From positions 124,001 through 188,000 of the forward strand of contig JAFMYY010000004.1 of NCBI GenBank assembly GCA_017948555.1: a DNA stretch of 64,000 nt, read 5' to 3'. The stretch comes from Cesiribacteraceae bacterium YIM B00369. Lineage in GTDB: Bacteria > Bacteroidota > Bacteroidia > Cytophagales > Cyclobacteriaceae. Positions 24,634-37,426 of the stretch are shown here, in pieces. Below the pieces are notes generated by a model. That model had not been told where the DNA came from and did no database searches. It saw only the letters and a program-made list of their open reading frames with translations. The stretch's first letter is position 1, and every line of letters starts with the position of its first letter. A program made the position numbers and the translations under genes.

Positions 24634-26319
24634 CTATTTCTTAATATTCTGGCTTTCTTCCCTCAGAACCCTTCTTAAAATTTTACCTACATTGGATTTT
24701 GGCAGTTCGTCCCGGAACTCCACTATTTTTGGAATTTTATAGCCGGTCATATTTTCTTTACAAAAAGCTAACAGTTCCTCTTTTGTCAGTCCGGGATCTT
24801 TTTTAACCACACAAACCTTTACAACCTCTGTAGACCGCTCATCAGCAACACCTATTGCTGCCACTTCCAGAACTTTCGGGTGTAAGGCAATGGTATCCTC
24901 CACCTCATTGGGGTATACATTAAATCCGGATACATTGATCATATCCTTTTTCCTGTCTACAATCTTAAAGAAGCCGTCCTCTCTCATAACCCCTATATCT
25001 CCTGTCCTGAACCATTCTTTTTTAAAGAATGACTTTTCTGTTTCTTCAGGCCTGTTCCAGTAGCCGGACATTACCTGCGGACCACGGGCACAGATTTCCC
25101 CGATTTCTCCTGTACCCAACTGGTTTCCTTCCTCATCGAAAATAGCCATTTCAGTATTTGGTACCGGCACTCCGATTGTTCCCTGTTCTTCCCTTCCATC
25201 AAGGGGATTCACACTCAATACCGGAGATGTTTCACTAAGGCCATAGCCTTCAACCAAAGAAACGCCTGTTACTTTCTTCCACTTTTCGGCCACCGCCCTT
25301 TGTACGGCCATACCTCCTCCAATAGCTGTTTTAAGTTTACTGAAATCCACAGTGGAAAAATCAGGCTGGTTCAGCAATCCATTATACAAGGTATTTACGC
25401 CGGTAATAAGAGTAAAAGGTTGTTTTTTAAGGTCTTTGATAAAGGCCTTCATATCCCTTGGGTTGGTAATAAGTATATTCCTGCCTCCAATATAGGTCAT
25501 GAAAATACCATTTACCGACAGTGCAAAAATATGATACAGCGGGATAGCAGTAATCATTACCTCCTGCACACCATCCTGAAGTAAAGGTTTAAACCATTCT
25601 GCAATATGAAGGGTATGGGCAACAATATTTTCATGAGTCAGCATGGCCCCTTTCGAAACGCCTGTAGTACCCCCTGTATACTGCAAAAAGGCTATATCAT
25701 CTTTAGATATCTCAGGTTTTTTATACGTATATGCTTTTCCTTTTTTTAACGCTTCTTTGAGGGGAACAGCCTGCGGAAGGTTATAATAAGGAACCATCTT
25801 CTTTACATTCTTCACCACAAAGTTTACAATGCCACCTTTAAGGCCTCCAAGCATATCGCCCAGATTAGTAATAATAACGTGCTTTATACTTACTTCCTTC
25901 AATACCTCCTGCAGGTTATGGGCAAACATGCTCATAATTACCACCGCTTTTATTTTGGCATCCTGAAACTGATGCTTCATTTCCCGTGGGGTATATAAAG
26001 GGTTTGTATTTACCACAATTATACCTGCTTTCAGTGCACCAAACATTACTATAGGATACTGCAGGCAGTTGGGCATCTGAATTGCAATTGTGTCACCTTT
26101 TTTTAATCCTAATTCAAACTGAAGATAGGCAGCAAAATTACCGGAGGCCTCATCAATTTGCTTATAGGTAAAAGACTTACCCATATTCTCAAAGGATTGC
26201 CTGTCTGCATACTTCTTCAAAACCGTATCTAACAGGTCTACAATAGTAGGAAACTGGCTATAATCAACTGTTGCTTCTACTCCTTTAGGGTATTGCTCAA
26301 CCCAGGGAAACTTTTCCAT
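24634..26319 (-). CDS. fadD: Long-chain fatty acid-CoA ligase
   Basis: 561 residues, acyl-adenylate-forming family. It activates free fatty acids to acyl-CoA with ATP for beta-oxidation or lipid synthesis. The ATP-binding P-loop YTGGTTGVSKGAM is at about residue 215. GYGLSETSPV and RTGDIGVMREDGFFKIVDRKKDMINVSGFNVYPNEVED (about 430-475) are the adenylation motifs, and the catalytic lysine lies in LPKSNVGKILRR near the C-terminus. Length matches bacterial FadD. It is a single-gene unit with an inverted repeat 35 bases upstream of the start that could be a fatty-acid-responsive operator. Confidence 0.93.
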   Translation of the reverse strand: MEKFPWVEQYPKGVEATVDYSQFPTIVDLLDTVLKKYADRQSFENMGKSFTYKQIDEASGNFAAYLQFELGLKKGDTIAIQMPNCLQYPIVMFGALKAGIIVVNTNPLYTPREMKHQFQDAKIKAVVIMSMFAHNLQEVLKEVSIKHVIITNLGDMLGGLKGGIVNFVVKNVKKMVPYYNLPQAVPLKEALKKGKAYTYKKPEISKDDIAFLQYTGGTTGVSKGAMLTHENIVAHTLHIAEWFKPLLQDGVQEVMITAIPLYHIFALSVNGIFMTYIGGRNILITNPRDMKAFIKDLKKQPFTLITGVNTLYNGLLNQPDFSTVDFSKLKTAIGGGMAVQRAVAEKWKKVTGVSLVEGYGLSETSPVLSVNPLDGREEQGTIGVPVPNTEMAIFDEEGNQLGTGEIGEICARGPQVMSGYWNRPEETEKSFFKKEWFRTGDIGVMREDGFFKIVDRKKDMINVSGFNVYPNEVEDTIALHPKVLEVAAIGVADERSTEVVKVCVVKKDPGLTKEELLAFCKENMTGYKIPKIVEFRDELPKSNVGKILRRVLREESQNIKK

Positions 26320-26353
26320 AACAAAATTTTTATTTTTCCGGAATCAGACAAGA

Positions 26354-26375
26354 TTTCTCTTAAAGATAAGAGAAA
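26354..26375. promoter_or_regulatory. Inverted repeat upstream of the acyl-CoA ligase gene
   Basis: TTTCTCTTA (26354-26362), AAGA, TAAGAGAAA (26367-26375) is a perfect 9-bp dyad, 35 bases before the ligase ATG. It has no T tract in the right place, so a regulator binding site is more likely than a terminator. The cognate protein is unknown. Confidence 0.5.
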
Positions 26376-26578
26376 AAACGATTCAAACGATTGTAATTAA
26401 TAATTTAATGGAATTTTAATAAAGGATAATCACCATTGGCAAAACAATTATAAAAATTCCATAATTAAGCCATATGGATATTGAAATTTAAATTCAATGT
26501 CTTTATTAAATACTATTATTACCAATAAACAGGCTGCTTTGTTTCCCTGCCCGGTTTATAGCTTTTTCTTACCCATCC

Positions 26579-26626
26579 ATAATAAAGCCCTGACTGGTAT
26601 AAGCAGCAGGGCTATATTATTATGAT
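26579..26626 (-). terminator. Probable terminator of the giant surface-protein gene
   Basis: On the minus strand CATAATAATATAGCCCTG pairs with CAGGGCTTTATTATG across a 14-base loop. The stem has small bulges and lies 38 bases after the stop codon. Confidence 0.6.
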
Positions 26627-26664
26627 TGCAGATTATCCGGGACCATAAAAGGAGCCCGATAAAA

Positions 26665-29600
26665 TTATTTTATAATTGAAAACTTCATCATTTTATACTC
26701 TCCACCTGTTAAGGTAACTTTTAGCAGATAAATACCAGAAGGCAAACTTTCCAGCTTTAATATATCCCCTCTTTTAAATGGTGTGCTAAGCACCCGGTTT
26801 CCTTTGATGGAAAACACCTCAACCTGTTCAAACCTCTGGCTTTCTGCAGAGCTGATATGGAGCTCTGCTGCAGCAGGATTCGGATAAAGGACCAGATCAC
26901 GGAAACCGGAAGCCGGCGCAAAACCTGTCGGCAGTTTTATATCTGCTTTATTTCGTGGGAGCAGATAGTAACCTTCCGTAAAAGGAGCTTCTGTATCCTG
27001 CTGTGCCACAAAACCTGTTACTGTAAATTTACCTGCTGGTTGCGGTGCTCCATAAAGGTCAGAGCCTGATCTGATCTGTACAGCATACAGATTCCCTTCC
27101 TCATCCCTAACATTTACATTGAACGTACCGGAAGGATTATTTTGCCAGCCATCTACCAGTTCCACATTTCCCAGTTTTACCAGGGCCGATTCCCACTCTT
27201 CGCTTAATACTTTTACTGAAGCCGCCTCTTTAAGAGTAACATCTGACTGCAGAACTGTAAACTGCTGAGGCTCCAGAACAGCTAAACCATTCAACTGCCG
27301 TAGCACTCCTGTTACTTCCAGCTTGTCACCTTCTCTGAATGAATAGGCTATTGCACCGGCCCTTTCTGTTTTTACAGTGATACCTGCATAGCTTTCTGCT
27401 GAATGGTCAATTAAACGGAATTCAAGGCCCGTATTTCCTTGAGAAAAATCAGGTCCATACGCAACGCCTGTTAATTTCACCAGCCTGTTCACATGGAACA
27501 TTTTTCCCTGTTCACCCACTTCTCTTGCATTAGGAATACTCATTACAGCAGCATTGTTACTCCTGATGGTAACAGTAGTATATGCTGATACCTCCCTGGT
27601 CAGATAGCTGTTTGCTTCTTCTGAAATGGATAAAATAACCTGCTCGTCAGCTTCTTCAAGTAAATCCTCCAGTGCACTAAAAGCGATGGTAACCTCACGC
27701 TCTCCTGCAGGTACTGTCACACTCAATCCGGTCCCGCTTTTAGGCGGATTTGTCAGATAGTCGGCATTCTCACCATATTTAACACCATTACCCTCGCGGA
27801 CACTTACCATAATATTCAGGTCACCGGAAGCAGGATGGCTGAGTACAAGCTTAATTTCAGCTGCCTGTCCTTCCTGAACACTATGTGTTTGTTCAGCAAA
27901 ACTTAGCTCAGGAAGATCCTGCAGCATGAAGTTATCAATCAGATATGCAGAGGCCTCCCCGTAAGTAGCTGTATACCTGAATGCAATATAAATTTCCTGC
28001 CCGGCATAATTGCTCAGATCCACACCTCTTAATTTCTCAAAAGCAGATAAATCAGAGGATGGCACAGGCATAGTTACCGGAAGTTTCTCCCAGACCGCAT
28101 GAGCAGGATTTCCTGAACCAGGGTAATCAGAAGAAACAAGCAATTCCAGCTCCGGACCATTTTGCCGGCGGGCAACATCAAAACTTACCCGCGACCCCTT
28201 CCTGCCAGTGAGGGCGGGAGATATCAGCCAGTCTTCATTTTGTTCTGCTTCGTAAAGATCCTGAAAAATACCCACTGCACCTGTGTTCCCCACTCCTCTT
28301 CCTGCCACGCACTCCCATTGGGCCGTTCCGGATCTGTCATACCGACTGAAGCTGTTCAGGTCCAGGCACAGATCAAAGTTCTCCTGAAATTCAGTTCCCT
28401 GAGCCGGTAAGCTTGTGCCCTCCTCTGCCTCCAGGTGTATAACAGATCGTATGCCTCCGGCAGAATGAATTATCTCACCATAATAAACTTCTCCCTCAGC
28501 AGTTTGCGGGCTGAACCGCACATAAACCTTTTCCCTGTCAGCCTCTTCAGAAATGGATAAGGCACGTGACCAGTTGGTTCTGTCGGAAGAAATTTCAAAA
28601 GGTGCAGAAACAGCTATTGTAATAGCTTCGTTCAGCTCCACCCCGGTAACCGAATATTCCTCCCATCTGCTTACTTCACCCGCCTCAGTAATTCCTAAAT
28701 TAAAGCCATTGGCAGGTGCCTCAGTTAAAATGGCCATACTATAATTAAGGGGCTGCACATCTTCTTCCTGTCGTGGCCATATTTCATATCTGTCCCCTTT
28801 CCGGGCCAGAACCCCCACCAGGTTTGCACTGTCAGGTATTATCTTCCCTGCAAGAGCAGGATTGTCTCCTGCAATCCTGATACTGGCTTCTTCCCCGTTT
28901 TCCAGCACAACCGTATACCTTCTCCCCGCCTCAAAAAAGCCCTGGCTTGCAAACCTTACAGCAGCAAGGGAAATCAGCTCTGCTTCATTACCTTCAGCAA
29001 TAAGGCTGGCAGCAGAAACAGCTACGGGAGCAGGAATTCCTGCATTCTCCTGAATAATTGTAAGGCTCTCAATTTCCTCAAGCTGAAGAAGCCCATCATG
29101 ATAAGCCAATTTCCCCTCAACTGTTACCTTATCGCCAGCTTCCGGATTCAGGAGCACTTCAGAGCTTGCAGCTATCACCAATCCGGCAGTTCCATCCTGA
29201 ATAAACCTTCTGTTTCTTAAAAATCCGCTACCGCTTGTAAGTACGCCCTGTACCTTCACCTTCTCTCCTGCGCCTAATGCTCTTGCCTGAGCGATCGGAA
29301 GAACCTCCGGACGCAGGCCTTCTATCCCTGTTAGCGGAACTTTTACAGTTCTGCCGTTAGCAGTATTCATAACAAGATAATCCTCAGAAACACCACCTCC
29401 GCTAAGGGTAGGATTAAAACGGAGGTATACTTTTACCTGCCTGGCATTCTCTTTAGAAATACTTCCTGATATTCCATAATTGGTGCCGTTAACAGAAACC
29501 TGAAATGGCGGACTTACAGAAAGGTTTACAGATCCCTCCAGATTATAACCATCCACTAAAATATATTTTGACTGACTGACTGAATTGGCAGGAACAAAGA

Positions 29601-32600
29601 AGAACTCCATTGGCCCTTCAGGGAAAGTGGTTGTTACCACCGCATCAACAGGCTGAAGGTCGCTTTCCTCACGGGGAACCATATAGTAATTTTCGCCGGA
29701 ATGTGAAAGCAGGGCCGTTAAATTTGCCTTGTATGGGATTCTTTTGCCAGCCAGCGGGTGGTTTCCTGCTGGAATTTTCATCCATCCTTTTTTACCGGAT
29801 CCGAACAGGAATTCGTAATTTCTTCCTGCTTCAAAATTACCTTCACCTGAAAACAAAATCCCTTTCAGTTTAAGAAGCTTTGCCTCATTCCCTTCTCCTA
29901 TTCCCGATTCATCCACTACCAGCGCCTGTACCTCGCCTGCGTTCTCATTTACAATTTCCCATTCTAAATCCCCTCCTATCTGAAGAAGGTTATTAAACTC
30001 CTGTAAAACACCTGAAACAATAATCTCAGCACCTGCAGGAATATTTGAAAAGCCGCTGTCATTTTGCCTGTAAGCAACTATACCGGCTGAAGCATCCTGC
30101 AGGTATCGCTCATGGTAAGAAATTGAATTACTACTGGTAACTACTCCCCTTACCTGCACACTTTCCCCAACAGGCATTACTCTCGCCTGAGCAATTGTTA
30201 CTGATTCAGGCTTTGTGCCTTCCACTCCGGCTACAGGTATAGCAACAGAATTAGCGCTGCTGCTGCTTAGCTCAACCATCGACTGGTAAATATTACCATT
30301 CTGCACATCCGGTGCAAAACGAATCCATACATCCACAGCTTCTGTTGTGGCAGGAAGTGTAAGTTCCCCGCTAAAACCCATTACACTGCTTCTTGATACT
30401 TCAAATGGTTTTGCAACTCTTATTTTTATACCCTCCGCCAGATCACGGGCCTGTACTCTCAGGCGTAAAGCCCCGGATTTATTTCCTGCTTCCACAAAAC
30501 CAAAATTCAGTTTTCCATCAGGCAGTCCCGTAATAATCTGAGGATCCATCAGGCGAAGATCTGCCCTGCCCCTTGGCAATAAAACATATTGCTCATAAGA
30601 GCGGGCTACAATAGCCCTTATAGAGGCTGTTACAGGAATTTCTATTCCAATCAGCGAATTATCTGATCCTTCTATTTTTAGTGCTCCGGCCTGCCCCCTG
30701 GTATCAGTAAACTCATAGGTTTGGTTCAGGCGGAAGCGCTCTCCTTCTTTCGTAAATTTCAGGTTCTTCAGTTCCACTAAGCGGCTTTCCACATGGCTGT
30801 TGAGCATACCTGCATATACTACCTGTGCTTCCGGCAGAATTTGATCCGTTTCCACCACCTCTATGTGAAGATTTTCTCCACTAATCTGGAGCAGGCCTTC
30901 CGTACTTTTCATGAGTCTTCCGCTTATCAGTACCCTGGTTCCCTTTTGGAGAGAAGCCAGTACAGCATGTCCTGTTTTATAAACTGCCACACCTCCGGTT
31001 GCATCCTGAACAAAACGGCGGTCATTTCTAAATGCATCCCCATCTGTAACTATGCCCCTGATCTTAACTTCTGCTCCTGTCCCAAGGGCCCTCACTTCAG
31101 CAATACTTTGGATGGCGGGTGCTGCACCCTCCCTGCCCAGAACTGCTAATTTCTGAACCGGCACTCCTTCTGAAATATGTTCCAGATGCGTCTGGTACAA
31201 ATTACCATCGGCCACTTCCGGTGCAAACTTCACCAGTATTTCAGCAAAGCCTTTTAATCCTTCTATGGTAAGGGAAAGACTTTCCTTCTTATAAGTATTA
31301 CCACCATCGGCAGAAACTATAAAGCCGGAAGGAATTTTCAGCTCCACATTCTCCAGCAGGTTTCTTCCGCCTATTTTGTAGATTTTTTCAGGGCTGAGAT
31401 TATTCGCCGGGATATTGCCAAAATAAAGTGGATCAGTATTACTTTCCAGAACAATCAGAGGGTTACCATCAGCAACGGTGGTAAATATCCACACCATATT
31501 ACCGCTTGTTCCCTCAACAGGATTTCCATCAATATCTTTAAATGCACCTGCACTAATCCTTACTGTGTAAGCAGTATTATAATCCAGATCTCCAAAATCC
31601 AGCTGTACTTCCCTTCCGGAAATGGTAATTCCGTTTCCTGCTTCAACATCCAGCCTTGCTTTTAAAGTAGCTGTGGAGTTTTCATATAAGTCAATTGTAC
31701 CTCTGCCGGAGAATACCTCCTCATGGAAGCTGATACGGGGCTTATGATCCCGTGCCACATGCTTTTCTCCGTTCAGCGGGCTGAGGTTTACTATTTTGGG
31801 CGAGTTAATATACGGATCAGTGGTTTTAAAATTCCATCCATCTTCCGTTGTGATCCCCGCAAATAAATTACCCGCCGCATCCCTGACAATCCCCGGGCTA
31901 GCCATAACGTAATATTCTGTAAGCTTGCTTAAACGATCAGGTAATTCAAATTCCAGCACATCAGGGGTTGACTGCCACACTAATCCTGAAGTAACAGGAA
32001 AAGTGAAGACTAATTCGCCGGAAAGCTCATAAACGCTTATCATTCCACTTCCCTTTAACACATTCTCGCTAAAGGTCATCCGGAACAGCGGTTCCAGCAC
32101 AGCATCGTTTCTGTTATCTGCAGGTTCCAGAGAAACAAGAAAAGGATCAGTGCTGTCGGTGGTTTTAAAGCTATAATCCACGGCAGGCAGTTTATTTCCC
32201 GCCAGGTCTGTTACGCCACCTTCTTCAAAAGTAATATATAGTTCTGTGGCACCAGGCAGGGGCTGAGCAGGCTGAATAAGCAGAATGCTGCTGCCCTCTC
32301 CGCTTACCACCGCTGTATTGGTCAGCATGGCCGAATATACTGTTTCGTCAGTATCTTTTCTTTTGAACGAAACTGTTTTATTTTCAAGGTTAATTACTTC
32401 ACTGAAGGTAAGGGTGAAAGCACTGTTTTCCAGCACGGCTTCACTGCCGTTCTCCGGTGCTACAGTTAATAAAGAAGGTAATATTTCATCTTTTTCAGCC
32501 GGAGTACCAGGGCTGGCAATTGAATGGCTATAGGGAACGATGGTAAAGCTTTCCACACCGAAGTTACCACCGTTCCCTTCAGTGATACCTCTGCGGCGGT

Positions 32601-34869
32601 TCACGAGTTTTTCGCGGTAGTTCCAGTCTTTCCCGTTTCCATCTTCTCCCTTTATGCCAAAAACATCAACAGTTCTTTCCCTGAAAACATCATACAATTC
32701 ATATACATCATTACCATTACCCGTAAGGCCGGTATTGACCTGCTGCTCTTTGTATGAAAAAGGTTCTCCCCACTCCTCTGAAAACGGAATGTTGCTTATT
32801 ACGTAGGTCTCCTGCGGGCCAAGGCCTGCACCTTCTGAAAAATGGATCCGGTGAGAAGGGGTAGTACTTCCGTTTTCATATACTCTGAGCTCAAGATTTT
32901 CCAGGCCGTATTCATGCTCTGCAGAGGCATTATAAAGCTCCAGAAAATTTGGTCTGTTTCCCGGTCCATTGCTTATTTCACTGATAAATACACCATTATA
33001 AGTATATGGAGCATAAACCTGAAATTTATCCGTTGTTTTAGAACTTATGGCTGTACTTTTGTCAACTATCAATAGGCTATACAAGCCTGGCTGATCTGCC
33101 TCCATACCACCAGCTTCAAGATAGCCTGCGGCCATTTGGAGCAGGAGGCTTTCGGGACTTAAAGCACTCGGACCAGTTGCCTTTTTAAACTCAAGAACAG
33201 AGCTAACGTCCAGGTCTCTGTTTCCTGCTTCATCCACGGCCTCCACAATTAAGGAAAACGAGGTTCCGGTTTCTGCTTTAGCAGGTAAACTTAAAACATT
33301 CAAAGATTTACCGATAACCTCTATCCTGTTTTTATCGTCTGCCGGATTATTGCCGACTACAATCATTTCCGACTCAGGGATTCCCGAATCAGGATAACCA
33401 AACTGAGAGCCGGATGCTGCTGCATGGATTTTGTGAATTCGTACAGCTATCTTCTCATTATCCTTTACTTTATCGCGAAAACTGGCTCTCACCTGCAGGT
33501 TTTCAATGGAATTATCAGCGATATTCAAATCCAGATTATCAAATTTGATGATTCCGTTTTCCTGCAGCAGAACAACCTGTTCCGCTAATTTTTCTGTTCC
33601 ATGAAACAACCCTATTGCTAACAGGTATTGGGGGTTTGACAGATGTATTTCCAGACCGGTAACAATGGTTGCCAGACCATCTTTTCCCGGAGAGTCTTTA
33701 AATTCAAAAGTTCCAAGTTCCACTGAATTAATAACATCCAGGTTCTCAGCTTCCCTGAAGCTGAGGTAATTGATATTGTTTGTGCCACTTCCGGTCACAG
33801 CACTTACCTGCGAGTTCTTGTCATGCTGAGCCACGGCATGAATTGGCTTGCTTCCGGCAGAAATAAGGTCCTGAGCCTGAACCTGCAGAAAGAAGTCCTC
33901 CGGAAGAGTGTTGGTTTTATATATTAAACCAGCAGCTATGGCTTCACCATTTATTATTTCCAGGTTTGTTTCCCCCATAAGCTCCCTTCCCTCTTCCCCT
34001 TCGCCAATTAAACTAATTGTAGCATTGTTCACATGATCAGTATCTGTCCTGCCATTAATGTCTACTGCTAAAATTCTTACTGAAAATGCTTCGCCTTCAA
34101 TAGCAGCTGTACCGGCCATGTCAGCTACCACCAAGGCAGGTTCCTCTGTAATAGCTAAGGCTGTTGCCGATATATCAAATTCTATAACAGTGCCTTCAAA
34201 ATTATTATTGGCAGGGGAAAGTCCTGAAGAGGAAGCGCCGGTTTGAAAATCTTCCACCTGTGCCTCCAATGAAAAAGTGGCGTGATCAGATATAAAGGCA
34301 GTTGCTTTTAACGCAGCAACGAGTTCAAAAGAATAGGTTTCTTCTTCCGGTACCTGAATTGTTCCTTCCGTAAAAGTCAGTACAAGGGTATTATAGTCTG
34401 AAAAAGTTACGGAAACCGGAGCTACATCAGTACCATCCTCTTCCCCTTTATAAAGTTTAAATTTAATATTTTCAAGTACATCTTTCAGCCGATAGCCATC
34501 TGCATCTTTTATTCCAATTCCATTTTCCTTGCCGGTAAAAACCAGTTGGGTAAGGCTCGTAGGTTTAGTATCTCCCCCTACATCAGACAACTTAAATTTC
34601 ATGAGAGAAAAACCTGAGATACCAGCAGATTTTTCACTGGAGGCGGACTCATTGACAATAACAGAGCTAAGGTTATTTTCCAGAACCAGGAGAGATCCGT
34701 CCGGTTCCGCTAATGCAGCTGGTGCAATAGTTAAGCTTTGGATTTCCGGTACGGATTCCGTACTTTTCAATTCAGCCACCCTACCGCCAAAGGCCATAGC
34801 CTCAGCTACAGTTAAGCTGAAGATTAGAAAAAAGCCCCACAAGTTTTTGGAATCGTAAATTTTATTCAT
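26665..34869 (-). CDS. Giant secreted modular protein with type IX secretion C-terminal signal
   Basis: 2734 residues. A signal peptide ends near residue 26. Approximate order: an N-terminal 580-residue region with Ig-like blocks; a lamin-tail-like domain from about 618 (GVFISEISNGPGNRPNFLELYN); three Ig-like 'SbsA' domains from about 793, 913 and 1023 (LTVAPENGSEAVLENSAFTL; VSLEPADNRNDAVLEP); then three tandem pairs of a roughly 110-residue beta domain and a roughly 200-residue OB-fold-like domain (IAQARALGAGEKVKVQGVL), a fourth beta domain, and a choice-of-anchor-type jelly roll. A Calx-beta domain (about 2325-2440), a fourth OB-like domain and the sorting domain (LVLYPNPAAAELHI to MMKFSIIK) follow. 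It should be exported by T9SS and held on, or released from, the surface. No catalytic domain is recognised, so adhesion is a guess. Confidence 0.85.
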   Translation of the reverse strand: MNKIYDSKNLWGFFLIFSLTVAEAMAFGGRVAELKSTESVPEIQSLTIAPAALAEPDGSLLVLENNLSSVIVNESASSEKSAGISGFSLMKFKLSDVGGDTKPTSLTQLVFTGKENGIGIKDADGYRLKDVLENIKFKLYKGEEDGTDVAPVSVTFSDYNTLVLTFTEGTIQVPEEETYSFELVAALKATAFISDHATFSLEAQVEDFQTGASSSGLSPANNNFEGTVIEFDISATALAITEEPALVVADMAGTAAIEGEAFSVRILAVDINGRTDTDHVNNATISLIGEGEEGRELMGETNLEIINGEAIAAGLIYKTNTLPEDFFLQVQAQDLISAGSKPIHAVAQHDKNSQVSAVTGSGTNNINYLSFREAENLDVINSVELGTFEFKDSPGKDGLATIVTGLEIHLSNPQYLLAIGLFHGTEKLAEQVVLLQENGIIKFDNLDLNIADNSIENLQVRASFRDKVKDNEKIAVRIHKIHAAASGSQFGYPDSGIPESEMIVVGNNPADDKNRIEVIGKSLNVLSLPAKAETGTSFSLIVEAVDEAGNRDLDVSSVLEFKKATGPSALSPESLLLQMAAGYLEAGGMEADQPGLYSLLIVDKSTAISSKTTDKFQVYAPYTYNGVFISEISNGPGNRPNFLELYNASAEHEYGLENLELRVYENGSTTPSHRIHFSEGAGLGPQETYVISNIPFSEEWGEPFSYKEQQVNTGLTGNGNDVYELYDVFRERTVDVFGIKGEDGNGKDWNYREKLVNRRRGITEGNGGNFGVESFTIVPYSHSIASPGTPAEKDEILPSLLTVAPENGSEAVLENSAFTLTFSEVINLENKTVSFKRKDTDETVYSAMLTNTAVVSGEGSSILLIQPAQPLPGATELYITFEEGGVTDLAGNKLPAVDYSFKTTDSTDPFLVSLEPADNRNDAVLEPLFRMTFSENVLKGSGMISVYELSGELVFTFPVTSGLVWQSTPDVLEFELPDRLSKLTEYYVMASPGIVRDAAGNLFAGITTEDGWNFKTTDPYINSPKIVNLSPLNGEKHVARDHKPRISFHEEVFSGRGTIDLYENSTATLKARLDVEAGNGITISGREVQLDFGDLDYNTAYTVRISAGAFKDIDGNPVEGTSGNMVWIFTTVADGNPLIVLESNTDPLYFGNIPANNLSPEKIYKIGGRNLLENVELKIPSGFIVSADGGNTYKKESLSLTIEGLKGFAEILVKFAPEVADGNLYQTHLEHISEGVPVQKLAVLGREGAAPAIQSIAEVRALGTGAEVKIRGIVTDGDAFRNDRRFVQDATGGVAVYKTGHAVLASLQKGTRVLISGRLMKSTEGLLQISGENLHIEVVETDQILPEAQVVYAGMLNSHVESRLVELKNLKFTKEGERFRLNQTYEFTDTRGQAGALKIEGSDNSLIGIEIPVTASIRAIVARSYEQYVLLPRGRADLRLMDPQIITGLPDGKLNFGFVEAGNKSGALRLRVQARDLAEGIKIRVAKPFEVSRSSVMGFSGELTLPATTEAVDVWIRFAPDVQNGNIYQSMVELSSSSANSVAIPVAGVEGTKPESVTIAQARVMPVGESVQVRGVVTSSNSISYHERYLQDASAGIVAYRQNDSGFSNIPAGAEIIVSGVLQEFNNLLQIGGDLEWEIVNENAGEVQALVVDESGIGEGNEAKLLKLKGILFSGEGNFEAGRNYEFLFGSGKKGWMKIPAGNHPLAGKRIPYKANLTALLSHSGENYYMVPREESDLQPVDAVVTTTFPEGPMEFFFVPANSVSQSKYILVDGYNLEGSVNLSVSPPFQVSVNGTNYGISGSISKENARQVKVYLRFNPTLSGGGVSEDYLVMNTANGRTVKVPLTGIEGLRPEVLPIAQARALGAGEKVKVQGVLTSGSGFLRNRRFIQDGTAGLVIAASSEVLLNPEAGDKVTVEGKLAYHDGLLQLEEIESLTIIQENAGIPAPVAVSAASLIAEGNEAELISLAAVRFASQGFFEAGRRYTVVLENGEEASIRIAGDNPALAGKIIPDSANLVGVLARKGDRYEIWPRQEEDVQPLNYSMAILTEAPANGFNLGITEAGEVSRWEEYSVTGVELNEAITIAVSAPFEISSDRTNWSRALSISEEADREKVYVRFSPQTAEGEVYYGEIIHSAGGIRSVIHLEAEEGTSLPAQGTEFQENFDLCLDLNSFSRYDRSGTAQWECVAGRGVGNTGAVGIFQDLYEAEQNEDWLISPALTGRKGSRVSFDVARRQNGPELELLVSSDYPGSGNPAHAVWEKLPVTMPVPSSDLSAFEKLRGVDLSNYAGQEIYIAFRYTATYGEASAYLIDNFMLQDLPELSFAEQTHSVQEGQAAEIKLVLSHPASGDLNIMVSVREGNGVKYGENADYLTNPPKSGTGLSVTVPAGEREVTIAFSALEDLLEEADEQVILSISEEANSYLTREVSAYTTVTIRSNNAAVMSIPNAREVGEQGKMFHVNRLVKLTGVAYGPDFSQGNTGLEFRLIDHSAESYAGITVKTERAGAIAYSFREGDKLEVTGVLRQLNGLAVLEPQQFTVLQSDVTLKEAASVKVLSEEWESALVKLGNVELVDGWQNNPSGTFNVNVRDEEGNLYAVQIRSGSDLYGAPQPAGKFTVTGFVAQQDTEAPFTEGYYLLPRNKADIKLPTGFAPASGFRDLVLYPNPAAAELHISSAESQRFEQVEVFSIKGNRVLSTPFKRGDILKLESLPSGIYLLKVTLTGGEYKMMKFSIIK

Positions 34870-34985
34870 AACACCAATTTTTATTCTGAAAATAAAAAAA
34901 ATACAAAATCACTCTTAATTCAATCCAGGTTGAAAGGTAGAGGAATTCAAAAACCGGAAGAGTTGAAACAACGGTAAAAAATAGG

Positions 34986-35207
34986 TTATGTAGGGTTTGT
35001 GCCTTTTTTGCACCTGAGCAGCAGGTTACATTTCAAGGAAATCTGATCTGAAAGGATATTAAAAGAACCATATTCCGGTGAAAGTGAAGAAATACCCTCT
35101 GGTATTTCCTGATTTTGAATGAAACTCCCGCCACCAATGTTTAACCACCATGCAAGATTAAGCTCCTTCACGTATTCAACCGGGGATAAACTGTCTTTTA
35201 TGCTCAT
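34986..35207 (-). CDS. Small hypothetical protein
   Basis: 73 residues from an ATG, ending 116 bases before the start of the giant surface-protein gene on the same strand. The sequence is mixed and slightly hydrophobic, with VKELNLAWWLNIGGGSF in the middle and two cysteines near the C-terminus (LKCNLLLRCKKG). I recognise no family, signal peptide or membrane segment, and no consensus promoter lies upstream. It could be a real small gene or an open frame by chance. Confidence 0.3.
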   Translation of the reverse strand: MSIKDSLSPVEYVKELNLAWWLNIGGGSFIQNQEIPEGISSLSPEYGSFNILSDQISLKCNLLLRCKKGTNPT

Positions 35208-35338
35208 TATTGTTACAGGAAAGTGGCATTTGTTTATTCTTTTTCAAGGTGTTCTCCCGCTATCTCCCTGACTGATTTAATAAAAATCAAAAACCGGAAA
35301 ATCAGCAACTTAAATTATTGCAGCCAAAGAAAAGGTAA

Positions 35339-37425
<2,087 letters not shown>

Positions 37426-37426
<1 letters not shown>

